A DNA stretch of 54,034 bases from Megasphaera elsdenii (GTDB lineage Bacteria; Bacillota; Negativicutes; Veillonellales; Megasphaeraceae): the NCBI RefSeq assembly GCF_020539865.1, contig NZ_JAJBQV010000017.1:1-54034 (forward strand), given 5' to 3'. The notes under the pieces are model-generated. The model was not told the DNA's origin, did not search any database, and saw nothing but the letters and a program-made list of their open reading frames with translations. The translations under genes were made by a program, and so were the position numbers. This document shows, in pieces, positions 15,588 to 24,024 of the stretch; positions within the stretch are counted from its first letter, which is position 1, and every line of letters starts with the position of its first letter.

Positions 15588-15716
15588 TTATTTCTTAGTG
15601 CTGGCACCGGTCGTGGCCTGCGGCGGAGCCGGCCTGTCGACGGTGGCAAAGCCGTAGACGGCTGTACAAGCCAGAAGCAGCATGAGCAAGAGAGAAATGA
15701 TTTTTTTAGCTGTCAT
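15588..15716 (-). CDS. small secreted or lipoprotein-like peptide, 42 aa
   Basis: A 43-codon frame too short for usual size cut-offs. It begins MTAKKIISLLLMLLLACTAVYG and continues with a short polar tail rich in proline, alanine and threonine that ends KK. The hydrophobic core followed by LLAC could be a lipobox, or the start a Sec signal ending at VYG. AAAGGA lies ten bases before the ATG. It begins 26 bases after the aldehyde dehydrogenase stop and is probably on the same message. No function is recognised. Confidence 0.6.
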   Translation of the reverse strand: MTAKKIISLLLMLLLACTAVYGFATVDRPAPPQATTGASTKK

Positions 15717-15742
15717 AAAAGAAGGGTCCTTTCCTGATGTAG

Positions 15743-17221
15743 TTATTCATATAAACCGCTCGGCTTTTCCGAGAGGTTGATGAAGATGTTCTTGGTCTGC
15801 ATGTAATGGCGCATCGTGGTCTTATCCGTTTCACGGCCGATACCGGAGAGTTTGTAACCGCCGAAAGGAGCGCCGGCCGGCAGGGCGTTGTAGGTGTTGA
15901 CCCACATGCGGCCCGTTTCGACGCCTTTGGCTATGCGCAGGGCCCGGTTGATATCTCGCGTCCAGACAGCACCGCCTAAGCCGTATTCGCTGTCATTGGC
16001 CATAGCGATGACTTCGTCTTCCCTTTCAAAGGGCAAGATGCAGACGACAGGGCCGAAGATTTCTTCCTGGGCAATGCGCATATCGTTGGTAACGTCGGCG
16101 AAGATGGTCGGCTTGATGAAATTGCCCTTATCCAATCCGTCTGTCGTGACTTTTTCGCCACCGCAGACCAGGCGGGCCCCTTCTTGTTTGCCGATTTCGA
16201 TGTAGCTGAGAATCTTTTCGACCTGACGGCCGTCGATCTGGGCACCCATCTGTGTATCTTCCAGCCAGGGCAGGCCGACTTTGACGCGGTTGAAGCGTTC
16301 TGCCAGTTCAGCGACGAATTTGTCGTAGATCCCTTTCTGGACGAAGATGCGGGAGCCGGCGCAGCAGACCTGGCCCTGGTTGAAGAGAATGCCCAGCTGG
16401 GCGCCGTCCATGGCCATGTCCCAGTCGCAGTCGTCGAAGAAGATGTTCGCCGACTTGCCGCCTAATTCCAAGGTAGCCGGGATGAGTTTTTCCTGAGCTG
16501 CTTTGTAGACGTCGCGGCCGATTTCCGTAGAGCCTGTGAAGGCCAGTTTCTGGATATCCGGATGGTCGAGGATGTACTGGCCCGACCGGGAGCCTTTCCC
16601 GGTGATGACGTTGACGACGCCATCAGGCAGGACGCCTTCTAAGAGGTGCATCAGTTCCAGGACGCTCAGGGATGTCGTGCTCGACGGCTTGAGGATGATT
16701 GTACAGCCTGCAGCCAGGGCCGGCGCCAGTTTCCAGGCAGCCATGAGGAAGGGGAAATTCCAAGGAATGATCTGACCGACGACGCCAATCGGTTCGTGGA
16801 TGACCAAGCTCAGTGTGTGGTCGTCCAAGGTCGATGCCCGGCCGTCTTCACTGCGGACGACACCGGCGAAGTAGCGAAAATGGTCGGCTGCTGCCGGGAT
16901 ATCGACGTTTTTCGTTTCCCTTATGGGCTTGCCGTTGTCCAAGGTTTCGATGAGGGCCAGCGTGTCGGCATGCTTTTCGATGATGTCGGCAATTTTCAAG
17001 AGAATGTCCTGGCGTTTTCGGGGCGATACGTTTTTCCAGGCCGGAAAGGCTGCTTGGGCAGCGCGGACGGCAGCGTTGACGTCGTCTTGCGTTGCTTCGG
17101 CACAGATTGACAGGACTTCACCGTTAGCGGGATTGATGGATTTAAAGGTAGAACCGTCGCTGGACGGAACCCAGCGGCCGTTGATATATAGATTGTAAGA
17201 GGGGCGGATGACGTTTTTCAT
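15743..17221 (-). CDS. NAD(P)-dependent aldehyde dehydrogenase
   Basis: A 492-aa enzyme of the classical ALDH superfamily that oxidises an aldehyde to its acid. Key residues are N155 in PWNFP, K178 in LKPS, the general base E252 in LELGGKS and the nucleophile C286 in GQVCCAGSR. The C-terminal PFGGYKLSGIGRE is of the broad ALDH1/2 or betaine-aldehyde type. No dedicated partner gene is adjacent, so the substrate is open; acetaldehyde or another short aldehyde is plausible. A near-consensus promoter precedes it, and the start is ATG at 17221 with AAAGGAAG upstream. Confidence 0.92.
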   Translation of the reverse strand: MKNVIRPSYNLYINGRWVPSSDGSTFKSINPANGEVLSICAEATQDDVNAAVRAAQAAFPAWKNVSPRKRQDILLKIADIIEKHADTLALIETLDNGKPIRETKNVDIPAAADHFRYFAGVVRSEDGRASTLDDHTLSLVIHEPIGVVGQIIPWNFPFLMAAWKLAPALAAGCTIILKPSSTTSLSVLELMHLLEGVLPDGVVNVITGKGSRSGQYILDHPDIQKLAFTGSTEIGRDVYKAAQEKLIPATLELGGKSANIFFDDCDWDMAMDGAQLGILFNQGQVCCAGSRIFVQKGIYDKFVAELAERFNRVKVGLPWLEDTQMGAQIDGRQVEKILSYIEIGKQEGARLVCGGEKVTTDGLDKGNFIKPTIFADVTNDMRIAQEEIFGPVVCILPFEREDEVIAMANDSEYGLGGAVWTRDINRALRIAKGVETGRMWVNTYNALPAGAPFGGYKLSGIGRETDKTTMRHYMQTKNIFINLSEKPSGLYE

Positions 17222-17284
17222 CAGGACACTTCCTTTCTGTATATATGGACATAAGAAAAAATGATTCTTTGTTAATGTAATATC

Positions 17285-17314
17285 ATTATACCGTAATTAT
17301 ACCAAAAATGTCAA
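17285..17314 (-). promoter_or_regulatory. aldehyde dehydrogenase promoter
   Basis: On the minus strand a consensus TTGACA (complement of 17309-17314), an 18-bp spacer and a consensus TATAAT (complement of 17285-17290). A second TATAAT copy lies inside the spacer (complement of 17296-17301). One of the strongest promoters in the window by match. Confidence 0.75.
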
Positions 17315-17367
17315 CAATGAGAATCTTTTCACGGTCTTTGCCTGCCCTGTATAAATGATTGCAAATA

Positions 17368-17396
17368 TTGACAAAGAAGGATAAAATAGATAGGGT
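17368..17396 (+). promoter_or_regulatory. possible promoter of the HAD phosphatase gene
   Basis: TTGACA (17368-17373), 17-bp spacer and a poor -10 (TAGGGT, 17391-17396), 34 bp before the start codon. Confidence 0.4.
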
Positions 17397-17429
17397 ACAC
17401 AATAAGTATAGTTTCACAGGAGAAGTTAC

Positions 17430-18077
17430 ATGTATAAATACGTTTTATTTGATCTCGACGGAACTTTGACCGATTCCAAAGAAGGCATCATCAAGTCCGT
17501 AGCTTATGCCCTGGAAGAGATGGGCGAATCGACAGAAGGTCGTCTGAATCAGCATACCATCGTCGGGCCGCCGTTATTGACGACCTTTGAAGACGTCTAT
17601 GGCTTTTCGCCGGAAAAGGCACGTCAGACGTATGCCTATTTCCAGGAACGCTACAGCACAGTCGGCAAGTTCGAGAACCGGGCTTTTGACGGCATCGTCT
17701 CTATGCTCAAGGCCATGAAGGACGCGGGTATCCGCTCTTTTGTCGCCACGTCTAAACCCCAGGTCCATGCCGAGGCAATTTGCCAGAAATTCGGCATCGC
17801 TCCCTATGTGGAAGCCATTGCCGGACCGGCTGTCGGCGGGACTGATACCAAGGCCGATGTCATGCGGCGCATCTTGGCTGGCCTGGGAAAGGTGAAGGAA
17901 GGCGAGGCTGTCATGGTCGGCGACCGCCGCTTTGACATCATCGGCGCCCACGAACTGGGCCTGCCTGTCATTTATGTCACCTATGGCTATGGCGACGAAG
18001 CGGAACGGAAGGCTTTCCAGCCCGAGTATACGGCGGCGACCGTAGCTGACTTGAGACGATTACTTTTGCAAGCATGA
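17430..18077 (+). CDS. HAD-superfamily hydrolase, phosphoglycolate phosphatase-like
   Basis: A 215-aa haloacid-dehalogenase phosphatase, subfamily IA. The nucleophile D8 and acid D10 are in LFDLDGTLTDS, motif II is the threonine in FVATSKPQ, and motifs III and IV are the lysine region and VGDRRFDIIGA. The helical cap lies between. It resembles the PgmB/Gph-like group (GPPLLTTFEDVYGF in the cap is common in Firmicutes 5'-nucleotidase or phosphoglycolate phosphatase homologues). The exact substrate is unknown. It is followed by the M16 protease gene after 46 bases. Confidence 0.88.
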   Translation: MYKYVLFDLDGTLTDSKEGIIKSVAYALEEMGESTEGRLNQHTIVGPPLLTTFEDVYGFSPEKARQTYAYFQERYSTVGKFENRAFDGIVSMLKAMKDAGIRSFVATSKPQVHAEAICQKFGIAPYVEAIAGPAVGGTDTKADVMRRILAGLGKVKEGEAVMVGDRRFDIIGAHELGLPVIYVTYGYGDEAERKAFQPEYTAATVADLRRLLLQA

Positions 18078-18123
18078 TGCTAGCTATAATACATTATATA
18101 ATAAGAAATGAAGGAGCGTTTTT

Positions 18124-21045
18124 ATGAAGTTACAAGAAAAACAGATGATTCATGGCTTTGCCGTCGACCGGTTCCGCTACGTACAGGAACTGCACAGTCA
18201 GGCCTATGAGCTGCACCACGTCCAGTCTGGTGCCCGCCTGTTATATATCCAGAATGACGACGATAATAAGGTCTTTTCTATTTCTTTCCGGACGACGCCG
18301 TCTGACAGTACGGGCGTACCCCATATCTGCGAACATTCTACCCTTTGCGGCTCCCGGAAGTTCCCCTTAAAGGAACCTTTTGTCGAACTGGTGAAGGGGT
18401 CGCTCAATACTTTCCTCAACGCCATGACCTTCCCGGACAAGACCATGTATCCCGTAGCCAGCCGTAATGCTGCGGATTTTAAGAATCTCATGGACGTCTA
18501 TCTCGATGCCGTCTTTTTCCCGAACATGATTAAGGACAAACAGGTCCTCATGCAAGAAGGCTGGCATTACCATCTCGATTCAGCTGACAGCGAATTGACT
18601 TATCGCGGCGTCGTCTACAACGAAATGAAAGGCGTCTTCTCTTCGCCGGACTCGCAGATGGAACGGCACGTCATGGATGTCCTCTTTCCGGACACGACGT
18701 ATGGCGTCGAATCGGGTGGTAATCCCGACGATATCCCCAAGCTGACACAGGAAGCTTTTGCTGCTTTCCATGCCAAATATTATCATCCGTCGAACAGTTA
18801 TATCTTCCTCTACGGTGATATGGATATCGACCAGACCCTGGCCTTCATCGATGGGGAATACCTGAGCCAATTCCAGGCCCAGACCGTTGATTCGGCTATT
18901 GGCCGCCAATCTTGCCCAGGCAGTCAGGTCAAGACCTATCCTTATGGCATTGCGACGGGGGAAAAGACGGATCATAAGACCTTGCACAGCCTGACTTATG
19001 TCATCGACGATGCCCTGGACCCGACGGTAGCCATGGCCTTTAAGGTTCTGACCTATGTTCTCTTGCAGTCTCCAGCAGCGCCGCTGAAGAAAGCCTTGGT
19101 CGACGCCGGTCTGGGCAAAGATATTTCCGGTGACTTCCAGGACGGCATCTTGCAGCCTTTGTGGGGCATTTCTGTCAATGGCTCGGATCCGGACAAACAG
19201 GCTCAGATCCTGCCGATTGTCCGCAAGGTCCTTGGCGATATGGTCCGCGACGGCCTGGACAAGACACTGCTTACAGGCGCTCTCAACCGGACGGAATTTA
19301 CCCTACGCGAAGCCGATTTCGTCGGCCGCCCGAAGGGCCTCATCTACGGCATACGCTGCATGGATACGTGGCTCTACGACATGGATCCCCTGGCTGCCCT
19401 GTCCTATGAAGGGGCACTGGATACGCTGCGTCGTGGCATCGACAACGGTTATTTTGAAGGCCTCATACAGAAATACATCCTCGACAATCCCTATTACGCC
19501 TTGGTCTCATTAGTTCCGGAACCGGGCCTGACTGAACGGCACGATAAGGCTTTGGCCGAAAAACTGGCGGTCTACAAGGCTTCTCTCTCGAAAGAAGAAA
19601 TCGACGCCATCATAGCCGATTCCCAGGCCCTGCAGAAACGGCAGGCTACGCCGGATTCGCCGGAAGCGCTGGAAACGATTCCGACCCTGACACGGGACGA
19701 CTTGGAAAAGAAGGCCGATACCATCGTCATGGAACAGCAGGAGGTAGACGGAGTCCCTGTCTGCTATGTCCCAGATGAAACGAATGGCATTACCTATGTC
19801 AATGCCTATTTCGACCTCCACGGTCTGACGCGGGAAGAAATTTCCTATGCCTACTTGCTCAGCGACCTTATCGGCGATATGGATACGACAGGCCATACCT
19901 ATGGAGAACTCGCGTCGCTTATCGACTTGTATACTGGCGGCATCGATTACAGTGTATCGGCCTTCTCAAACCGGACGGACAACAAGGATTATATGCCAGC
20001 CTTCCGTTTCAAGGCCAAAGGCCTGACGCAGAACCTGGATAAGCTCGTCGATTTATTGAAGGAAATTTCCCTGCGTACGGTCTTCACCAATAAGGACCGC
20101 CTGGCTGAGCTCGTCGAAGAAACGAAGTCCGGCTGGGATATGGACGCCTTCCGCCGGGGCCATACGATCGTCATGCACCGCGTCTTATCCTATGTTTCAC
20201 CAGTAGAAGCCTTCTGCGATGCTGGGGAACTGTCGTATTACGAATTCATTACCGATGTAGCCCGCCGTATCGACAGCGATGCTGAAGAAATCGGCGCCAA
20301 ACTGGCAGCTGTTATGAAGAAAATCTTTACCCGTTCGGCCTTGACCTTGGAAGTAACGGCTAGCCGGGACGATTGGCAGACGAAAAAAGACGTCATAGCG
20401 TCGTGGATCGCGGCACTGCCGCAGGGCGAAAAGCCTCAAGGACTGTGCGATTTCGGCTTATCCCGGAAAAATGAAGGCATCATGACCAGCGGTACGGTCC
20501 AGTACGTCGCCAAAGGCGGCAACTTCCGCAGCCATGGTTATGACTATGATGGCTCGCTCATGGTCCTCGATACGATTCTCCAGTACGGCTACTTGTGGAC
20601 GAAGATTCGCGTCCAAGGCGGGGCTTATGGTGCTTTTACCCGTTTCTATGACAATGGCGACATGGTCTTCTGCTCGTACCGCGATCCCAACCTTCGCTCC
20701 AGTGTTGAAGCTTACGATGCCCTGGCTGATTATCTGGAATCTTTCGACGTGTCTGACCGGGAAATGACGAAATATGTCATCGGTACTCTGAGCCGCATCG
20801 ACGTGCCTTTGACGCCGTCCCTGCGGGGAGCCAAGGCCATGAGCCGTTATTTCACTGGGACTACCGATGCCATCGCTCAGCAGCGCCGGGACCAGCTGCT
20901 GGCGACGACGGCTGCGGATATCCGGGCCCTGGCACCGCGTATCCGCGCCGTCATGGCTGACGACAATGTCTGCGTCATGGGGAGTGAAGCCAAGATTCGC
21001 GAAGCGAAGGACTTGTTCACCAACCTCATTTCGCTGCCCGATTAG
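18124..21045 (+). CDS. M16C-family zinc metalloprotease (PreP-like)
   Basis: A 973-aa insulinase-family peptidase of the presequence-protease/Cym1 branch, which forms a chamber from two halves of one chain and degrades peptides. The inverted zinc motif HxxEH is H67-I-C-E70-H71 in HICEHSTLCGS, with the third metal ligand E167 in VVYNEMKG. The segment GSLNTFLNAMTFPDKTMYP is a family signature. No signal peptide is seen, so it should be cytosolic and take part in peptide turnover. ATG at 18124 follows AAGGAG. gluQ starts nine bases after its stop. Confidence 0.92.
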   Translation: MKLQEKQMIHGFAVDRFRYVQELHSQAYELHHVQSGARLLYIQNDDDNKVFSISFRTTPSDSTGVPHICEHSTLCGSRKFPLKEPFVELVKGSLNTFLNAMTFPDKTMYPVASRNAADFKNLMDVYLDAVFFPNMIKDKQVLMQEGWHYHLDSADSELTYRGVVYNEMKGVFSSPDSQMERHVMDVLFPDTTYGVESGGNPDDIPKLTQEAFAAFHAKYYHPSNSYIFLYGDMDIDQTLAFIDGEYLSQFQAQTVDSAIGRQSCPGSQVKTYPYGIATGEKTDHKTLHSLTYVIDDALDPTVAMAFKVLTYVLLQSPAAPLKKALVDAGLGKDISGDFQDGILQPLWGISVNGSDPDKQAQILPIVRKVLGDMVRDGLDKTLLTGALNRTEFTLREADFVGRPKGLIYGIRCMDTWLYDMDPLAALSYEGALDTLRRGIDNGYFEGLIQKYILDNPYYALVSLVPEPGLTERHDKALAEKLAVYKASLSKEEIDAIIADSQALQKRQATPDSPEALETIPTLTRDDLEKKADTIVMEQQEVDGVPVCYVPDETNGITYVNAYFDLHGLTREEISYAYLLSDLIGDMDTTGHTYGELASLIDLYTGGIDYSVSAFSNRTDNKDYMPAFRFKAKGLTQNLDKLVDLLKEISLRTVFTNKDRLAELVEETKSGWDMDAFRRGHTIVMHRVLSYVSPVEAFCDAGELSYYEFITDVARRIDSDAEEIGAKLAAVMKKIFTRSALTLEVTASRDDWQTKKDVIASWIAALPQGEKPQGLCDFGLSRKNEGIMTSGTVQYVAKGGNFRSHGYDYDGSLMVLDTILQYGYLWTKIRVQGGAYGAFTRFYDNGDMVFCSYRDPNLRSSVEAYDALADYLESFDVSDREMTKYVIGTLSRIDVPLTPSLRGAKAMSRYFTGTTDAIAQQRRDQLLATTAADIRALAPRIRAVMADDNVCVMGSEAKIREAKDLFTNLISLPD

Positions 21046-21054
21046 GATGTGAGT

Positions 21055-21978
21055 ATGATGCGCGGACGTTTTGCACCGAGTCCGACAGGTTATATCCATT
21101 TGGGCAATGTCTGGTCGGCCTTTCTGGCTTGGCTGCAAGTACGCCAAGCTGGCGGGACATTGGTCCTGCGAATCGAAGATATTGATGAACAGCGGTCGAA
21201 GCCGGTTTTTACTCAGGCACTCATGGAAGACCTGCACTGGCTGGGCCTGGATTGGGATGAAGGGCCTGACATAGGTGGTTCTTATGGGCCGTACATCCAG
21301 CAGGAACGATATGACCGTTACGATGCAGCCTTGGAAAAACTCCGTCGTGCCGGCCTCTTGTATCCCTGTTATTGCAGCCGCGCCCGCCTGCAAGCTGTCG
21401 GCGCTCCTCATGCTGGCGAGCATACCGTCTACGATGGCCATTGCTACGGTCTGAGCGAATCCCAGCGGAGGCAGATGACTAAGAAGCCGTCGTGGCGGGT
21501 CCACGTGCCGGAACGGACCATTTCCTTTACGGACGGCGTCTACGGGACGTTTTGTGAAGACTTGACGTGTTGCTGCGGCGACTTCGTCGTCCGCCGGGCT
21601 GACGATATGTATGCCTATCAGCTGGCCGTCTCCGTCGACGACGGGGCCATGGCCATCACCCACGTCCTGCGCGGTGAAGACCTGTTATCCTCGACGGCCC
21701 AACAGATATGGCTCATGGAGGTTTTGGGCTATACGCCGCCGGTATACACCCACGTGCCCATGCTCATCGATAAAGACGGGAACCGCCTGTCCAAGCGTCA
21801 ACACGGCATTACCGTCCGCTCCCTGCGGGAACGGGGCTTTACGGCAGAAGACATCTTGTCCTACTTGGCTTATGCCGGCGGTTTGGTGCCAGAACGGCGC
21901 CGCTACAACCGTGACGAACTCGTCCGGTACTGTGATTTCCAGAAATTGCGGACGAAGCCCATCGTCATCAATCCGTAG
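21055..21978 (+). CDS. gluQ: glutamyl-queuosine tRNA(Asp) synthetase-like protein
   Basis: A 307-aa truncated glutamyl-tRNA synthetase homologue without anticodon-binding domain. The class I HIGH motif appears as PSPTGYIHLGN, and KMSKS as LSKRQHG. A zinc site of the GluQ type is seen in YPCYCSR...YDGHC, which separates it from canonical GltX. GluQ enzymes attach glutamate to queuosine at tRNA(Asp) position 34, which would fit the queuosine genes elsewhere in this window. Start ATG at 21055 is preferred by spacing from AGGA; GTG at 21049 is possible. Confidence 0.88.
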   Translation: MMRGRFAPSPTGYIHLGNVWSAFLAWLQVRQAGGTLVLRIEDIDEQRSKPVFTQALMEDLHWLGLDWDEGPDIGGSYGPYIQQERYDRYDAALEKLRRAGLLYPCYCSRARLQAVGAPHAGEHTVYDGHCYGLSESQRRQMTKKPSWRVHVPERTISFTDGVYGTFCEDLTCCCGDFVVRRADDMYAYQLAVSVDDGAMAITHVLRGEDLLSSTAQQIWLMEVLGYTPPVYTHVPMLIDKDGNRLSKRQHGITVRSLRERGFTAEDILSYLAYAGGLVPERRRYNRDELVRYCDFQKLRTKPIVINP

Positions 21979-22023
21979 GAGCTGCCCCAAGGGCGGCCCG
22001 CCAATTACCAGTCACGAAGGACT

Positions 22024-22072
22024 AAGAAGTTTTGCTTGAAAGAAGAAACTTTCAGGCAAAACTTCTTTTTTT
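22024..22072 (+). terminator. terminator after gluQ
   Basis: A 19-bp stem (22024-22042 with 22049-22067, one G-T pair) with a 6-base loop is followed by five T. It separates gluQ from the dcw cluster. Confidence 0.9.
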
Positions 22073-22082
22073 CACCATTATG

Positions 22083-22112
22083 TTGTCACGGCGTGTGGAA
22101 ATGTGGTAAAAT
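22083..22112 (+). promoter_or_regulatory. mraZ (dcw cluster) promoter
   Basis: TTGTCA (22083-22088), 18-bp spacer, TAAAAT (22107-22112) with an extended TG. The -10 lies inside the MraZ repeat array. Confidence 0.65.
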
Positions 22113-22126
22113 GTGGTGAAAAGTGA
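22095..22126 (+). promoter_or_regulatory. MraZ operator repeats
   Basis: Four direct repeats with the core GTG(G/A) at 22095, 22103, 22113 and 22123; the last three are spaced exactly 10 bp as AAATGTGGTA, AAATGTGGTG, AAAAGTGAAA. This matches the known MraZ boxes (TGGG or AAAGTGKNNN direct repeats at 10-bp period) before mraZ in other bacteria. They overlap the -10 and the transcription start, so autorepression by MraZ is the natural reading. Confidence 0.75.
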
Positions 22127-22142
22127 AAGGAGTTGCGGCCTT

Positions 22143-22583
22143 ATGTTTATGGGTGAATATGAACATACCATCGACGCAAAAGGTCGCGTTATTTTGCCTG
22201 TCAAATTTCGGGATGAACTAGGGCCAAAGTTCGTCGTTACCCGCGGTTTGGAAGGCTGCCTTTCTGTCTATACGATGGAGGCGTGGATGCGGTTGGCCGG
22301 CAGTTTGAAAAAACTCCGGGCTTCTAAGGAAAATGTCCGCGCCTTCAAGCGGTTTGTTTTCGGCAGTGCTGCCGAAGTAGAATTTGATAAACAAGGCCGC
22401 ATCCTGATTCCGGCGACATTGAGGGCCTATGCCAAGCTGGTCAAGGATGTGACTGTCCTGGGGACAGGGGATAAAGTCGAAATCTGGAGTAAAGACGCCT
22501 ATGAAGCGTATACAGCCAAGACTGTACCGGTCATGGAAGAAATTGCAGAAAGCCTCGACGATGCCCTGGACTTGGACTTTTAG
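22143..22583 (+). CDS. mraZ: transcriptional regulator MraZ
   Basis: A 146-aa protein with two AbrB-like swapped-hairpin repeats, typical of the DNA-binding ring protein that controls the dcw cluster. It starts MGEYEHTIDAKGRVILPVKFR, and the second copy reads VEFDKQGRILIPATLR. ATG at 22143 is ten bases after AAAGGAG; the ATG two codons later is possible. It is the first gene of the dcw cluster, nine bases before rsmH, and its promoter carries the repeats it should bind. Confidence 0.95.
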   Translation: MFMGEYEHTIDAKGRVILPVKFRDELGPKFVVTRGLEGCLSVYTMEAWMRLAGSLKKLRASKENVRAFKRFVFGSAAEVEFDKQGRILIPATLRAYAKLVKDVTVLGTGDKVEIWSKDAYEAYTAKTVPVMEEIAESLDDALDLDF

Positions 22584-22591
22584 GAGGAATT

Positions 22592-23524
22592 ATGAATTTT
22601 CATCACGTCAGTGTGCTTCGTAAAGAAACCATAGATAACTTGATTACCGACCCTGATGGAATCTATGTCGATTGTACACTCGGCGGCGGCGGTCATTCCC
22701 GGGCACTGGCTAAACGCTTGTCGGCCAAGGCAACGCTTATCGGTCTCGACCAGGACCGGGACGCCATTGCAGCGGCGACGGAACGGCTGAAAGATACGAC
22801 CTGCCGGCGTATCCTGGTGCAGCGGAATTTCCGTTATCTGCCAGACGTGCTCGATGAATTGGGGATAGAAAAGGTAGACGGTGTCATGTTCGACCTTGGC
22901 GTATCCAGTTATCAGCTCGATACGCCGGAACGGGGCTTTTCCTATATGCAGGACGGGCCTTTGGACATGCGCATGGACCGGGATCAGAAGCGCAGTGCCT
23001 ACGATATCGTCAATGGCTACAGCCAGGCCGACTTATACCGTATCATCAAGACCTACGGCGAAGAACGGTGGGCTAAGCGTATTGCCGCCTTTATCGTTGA
23101 AGCGCGGCGGGAAAAACCTTTGGAGCGGACGGAAGAACTGGTCCAGGTCATCAAGAAGGCCATTCCGGCCGGTGCCCGCAAGGACGGACCCCATCCAGCT
23201 AAGCGGACCTTTCAGGCCATCCGCATCGAAGTCAATGATGAACTGGGAATCCTTCGCGATTCCCTAGAACAGACTGCCCAGCGCCTGAAGCCGGGCGGAC
23301 GGCTGTGTGTCATTACTTTCCATTCCCTGGAAGACCGCATTGCCAAACAGACGTTGAGGCTCTTGGCGACAGATTGTATCTGCCCGCCGGATATGCCCGT
23401 TTGTACGTGCCATCATCACGCCATCTTAAAAGCAAAGCGCCAGCCCATCCTGCCGTCGCAGGAAGAACTGGATACGAATCCGCGGGCCCGCAGTGCGAAG
23501 CTCCGCGTCGGCATCCGTAAATAA
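22592..23524 (+). CDS. rsmH: 16S rRNA (cytosine(1402)-N(4))-methyltransferase
   Basis: A 310-aa SAM-dependent methyltransferase acting on C1402 of 16S rRNA. The N-terminus HVSVLRKETIDNL, the SAM motif DCTLGGGGHSRA, MFDLGVSSYQLD, and the C-terminal ITFHSLEDRI are all diagnostic of RsmH/MraW. Length is standard. AGGAGG precedes the ATG. It is second in the dcw cluster, as in most bacteria. Confidence 0.96.
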   Translation: MNFHHVSVLRKETIDNLITDPDGIYVDCTLGGGGHSRALAKRLSAKATLIGLDQDRDAIAAATERLKDTTCRRILVQRNFRYLPDVLDELGIEKVDGVMFDLGVSSYQLDTPERGFSYMQDGPLDMRMDRDQKRSAYDIVNGYSQADLYRIIKTYGEERWAKRIAAFIVEARREKPLERTEELVQVIKKAIPAGARKDGPHPAKRTFQAIRIEVNDELGILRDSLEQTAQRLKPGGRLCVITFHSLEDRIAKQTLRLLATDCICPPDMPVCTCHHHAILKAKRQPILPSQEELDTNPRARSAKLRVGIRK

Positions 23525-23542
23525 CGGGGCCGGGCTATAATC

Positions 23543-23932
23543 ATGGAAATGGATGTGTTGCGTATGCTGGTGAGGAAGGTCGGGAATATACATGATGATA
23601 AGAGCATACCCTTATGGCGGACGGCCGCTGTAGACGCAATCCGGCAAGGGGCGGCATACGTCCTGCTACCGATTGGGATGATTGCGGCTATCGTGATTGT
23701 GTCCAATCTACTGACATCCTGGGCGTATCAGCAGAGTGGAGAACTCATGGAGGTGAAGCGCGAAACGCAGCAACTGCAGCGTGAAAATGATGCATTGCGC
23801 GTCGAGATTTCCAAATTGGAAACACCGGAACGAATTTACACGACCGCGACGAAGCGACTGGGCATGTTAGCGCCGTCACGGATCCTTTACGGGAACCAGA
23901 CGGATCAGGCCGCAAGGGGAAAACGTCGATAA
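23543..23932 (+). CDS. ftsL: FtsL-like cell division protein
   Basis: A 129-aa single-pass protein: a cytoplasmic N-terminus of about 40 residues, a hydrophobic segment at about 38-60, then a coiled-coil stretch (SGELMEVKRETQQLQRENDALRVEISKLE split by heptads) and a short end. This is the FtsL/DivIC architecture, and the ordered position after rsmH supports FtsL, part of the divisome FtsQLB (DivIB/FtsL/DivIC) complex. Sequence conservation in this family is low, so the call rests on topology and place. Confidence 0.85.
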   Translation: MEMDVLRMLVRKVGNIHDDKSIPLWRTAAVDAIRQGAAYVLLPIGMIAAIVIVSNLLTSWAYQQSGELMEVKRETQQLQRENDALRVEISKLETPERIYTTATKRLGMLAPSRILYGNQTDQAARGKRR

Positions 23933-23946
23933 TTGCTTAAAACCGA

Positions 23947-23975
23947 GAGGTCGACGCACTTCGTGCGACGACCTC
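23947..23975 (+). terminator. strong hairpin between ftsL and murE
   Basis: A 13-bp stem with one mismatch (23947-23959 with 23963-23975) and a TTC loop, followed by ATTGTTGTTT instead of a clean T-run. It could be an attenuator or a processing site. It sits exactly where ftsI/spoVD is found in most dcw clusters. Confidence 0.55.
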
Positions 23976-24024
23976 ATTGTTGTTTAGCTTATAGAGAATA
24001 CAAAAAGAGTCACAAGGAGGACCT

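Noticed and set aside
20458..21663. Minus-strand open frame of 401 codons opposite the M16 protease and gluQ
   Set aside because: Crosses two well-supported genes; no ribosome binding site or domain.
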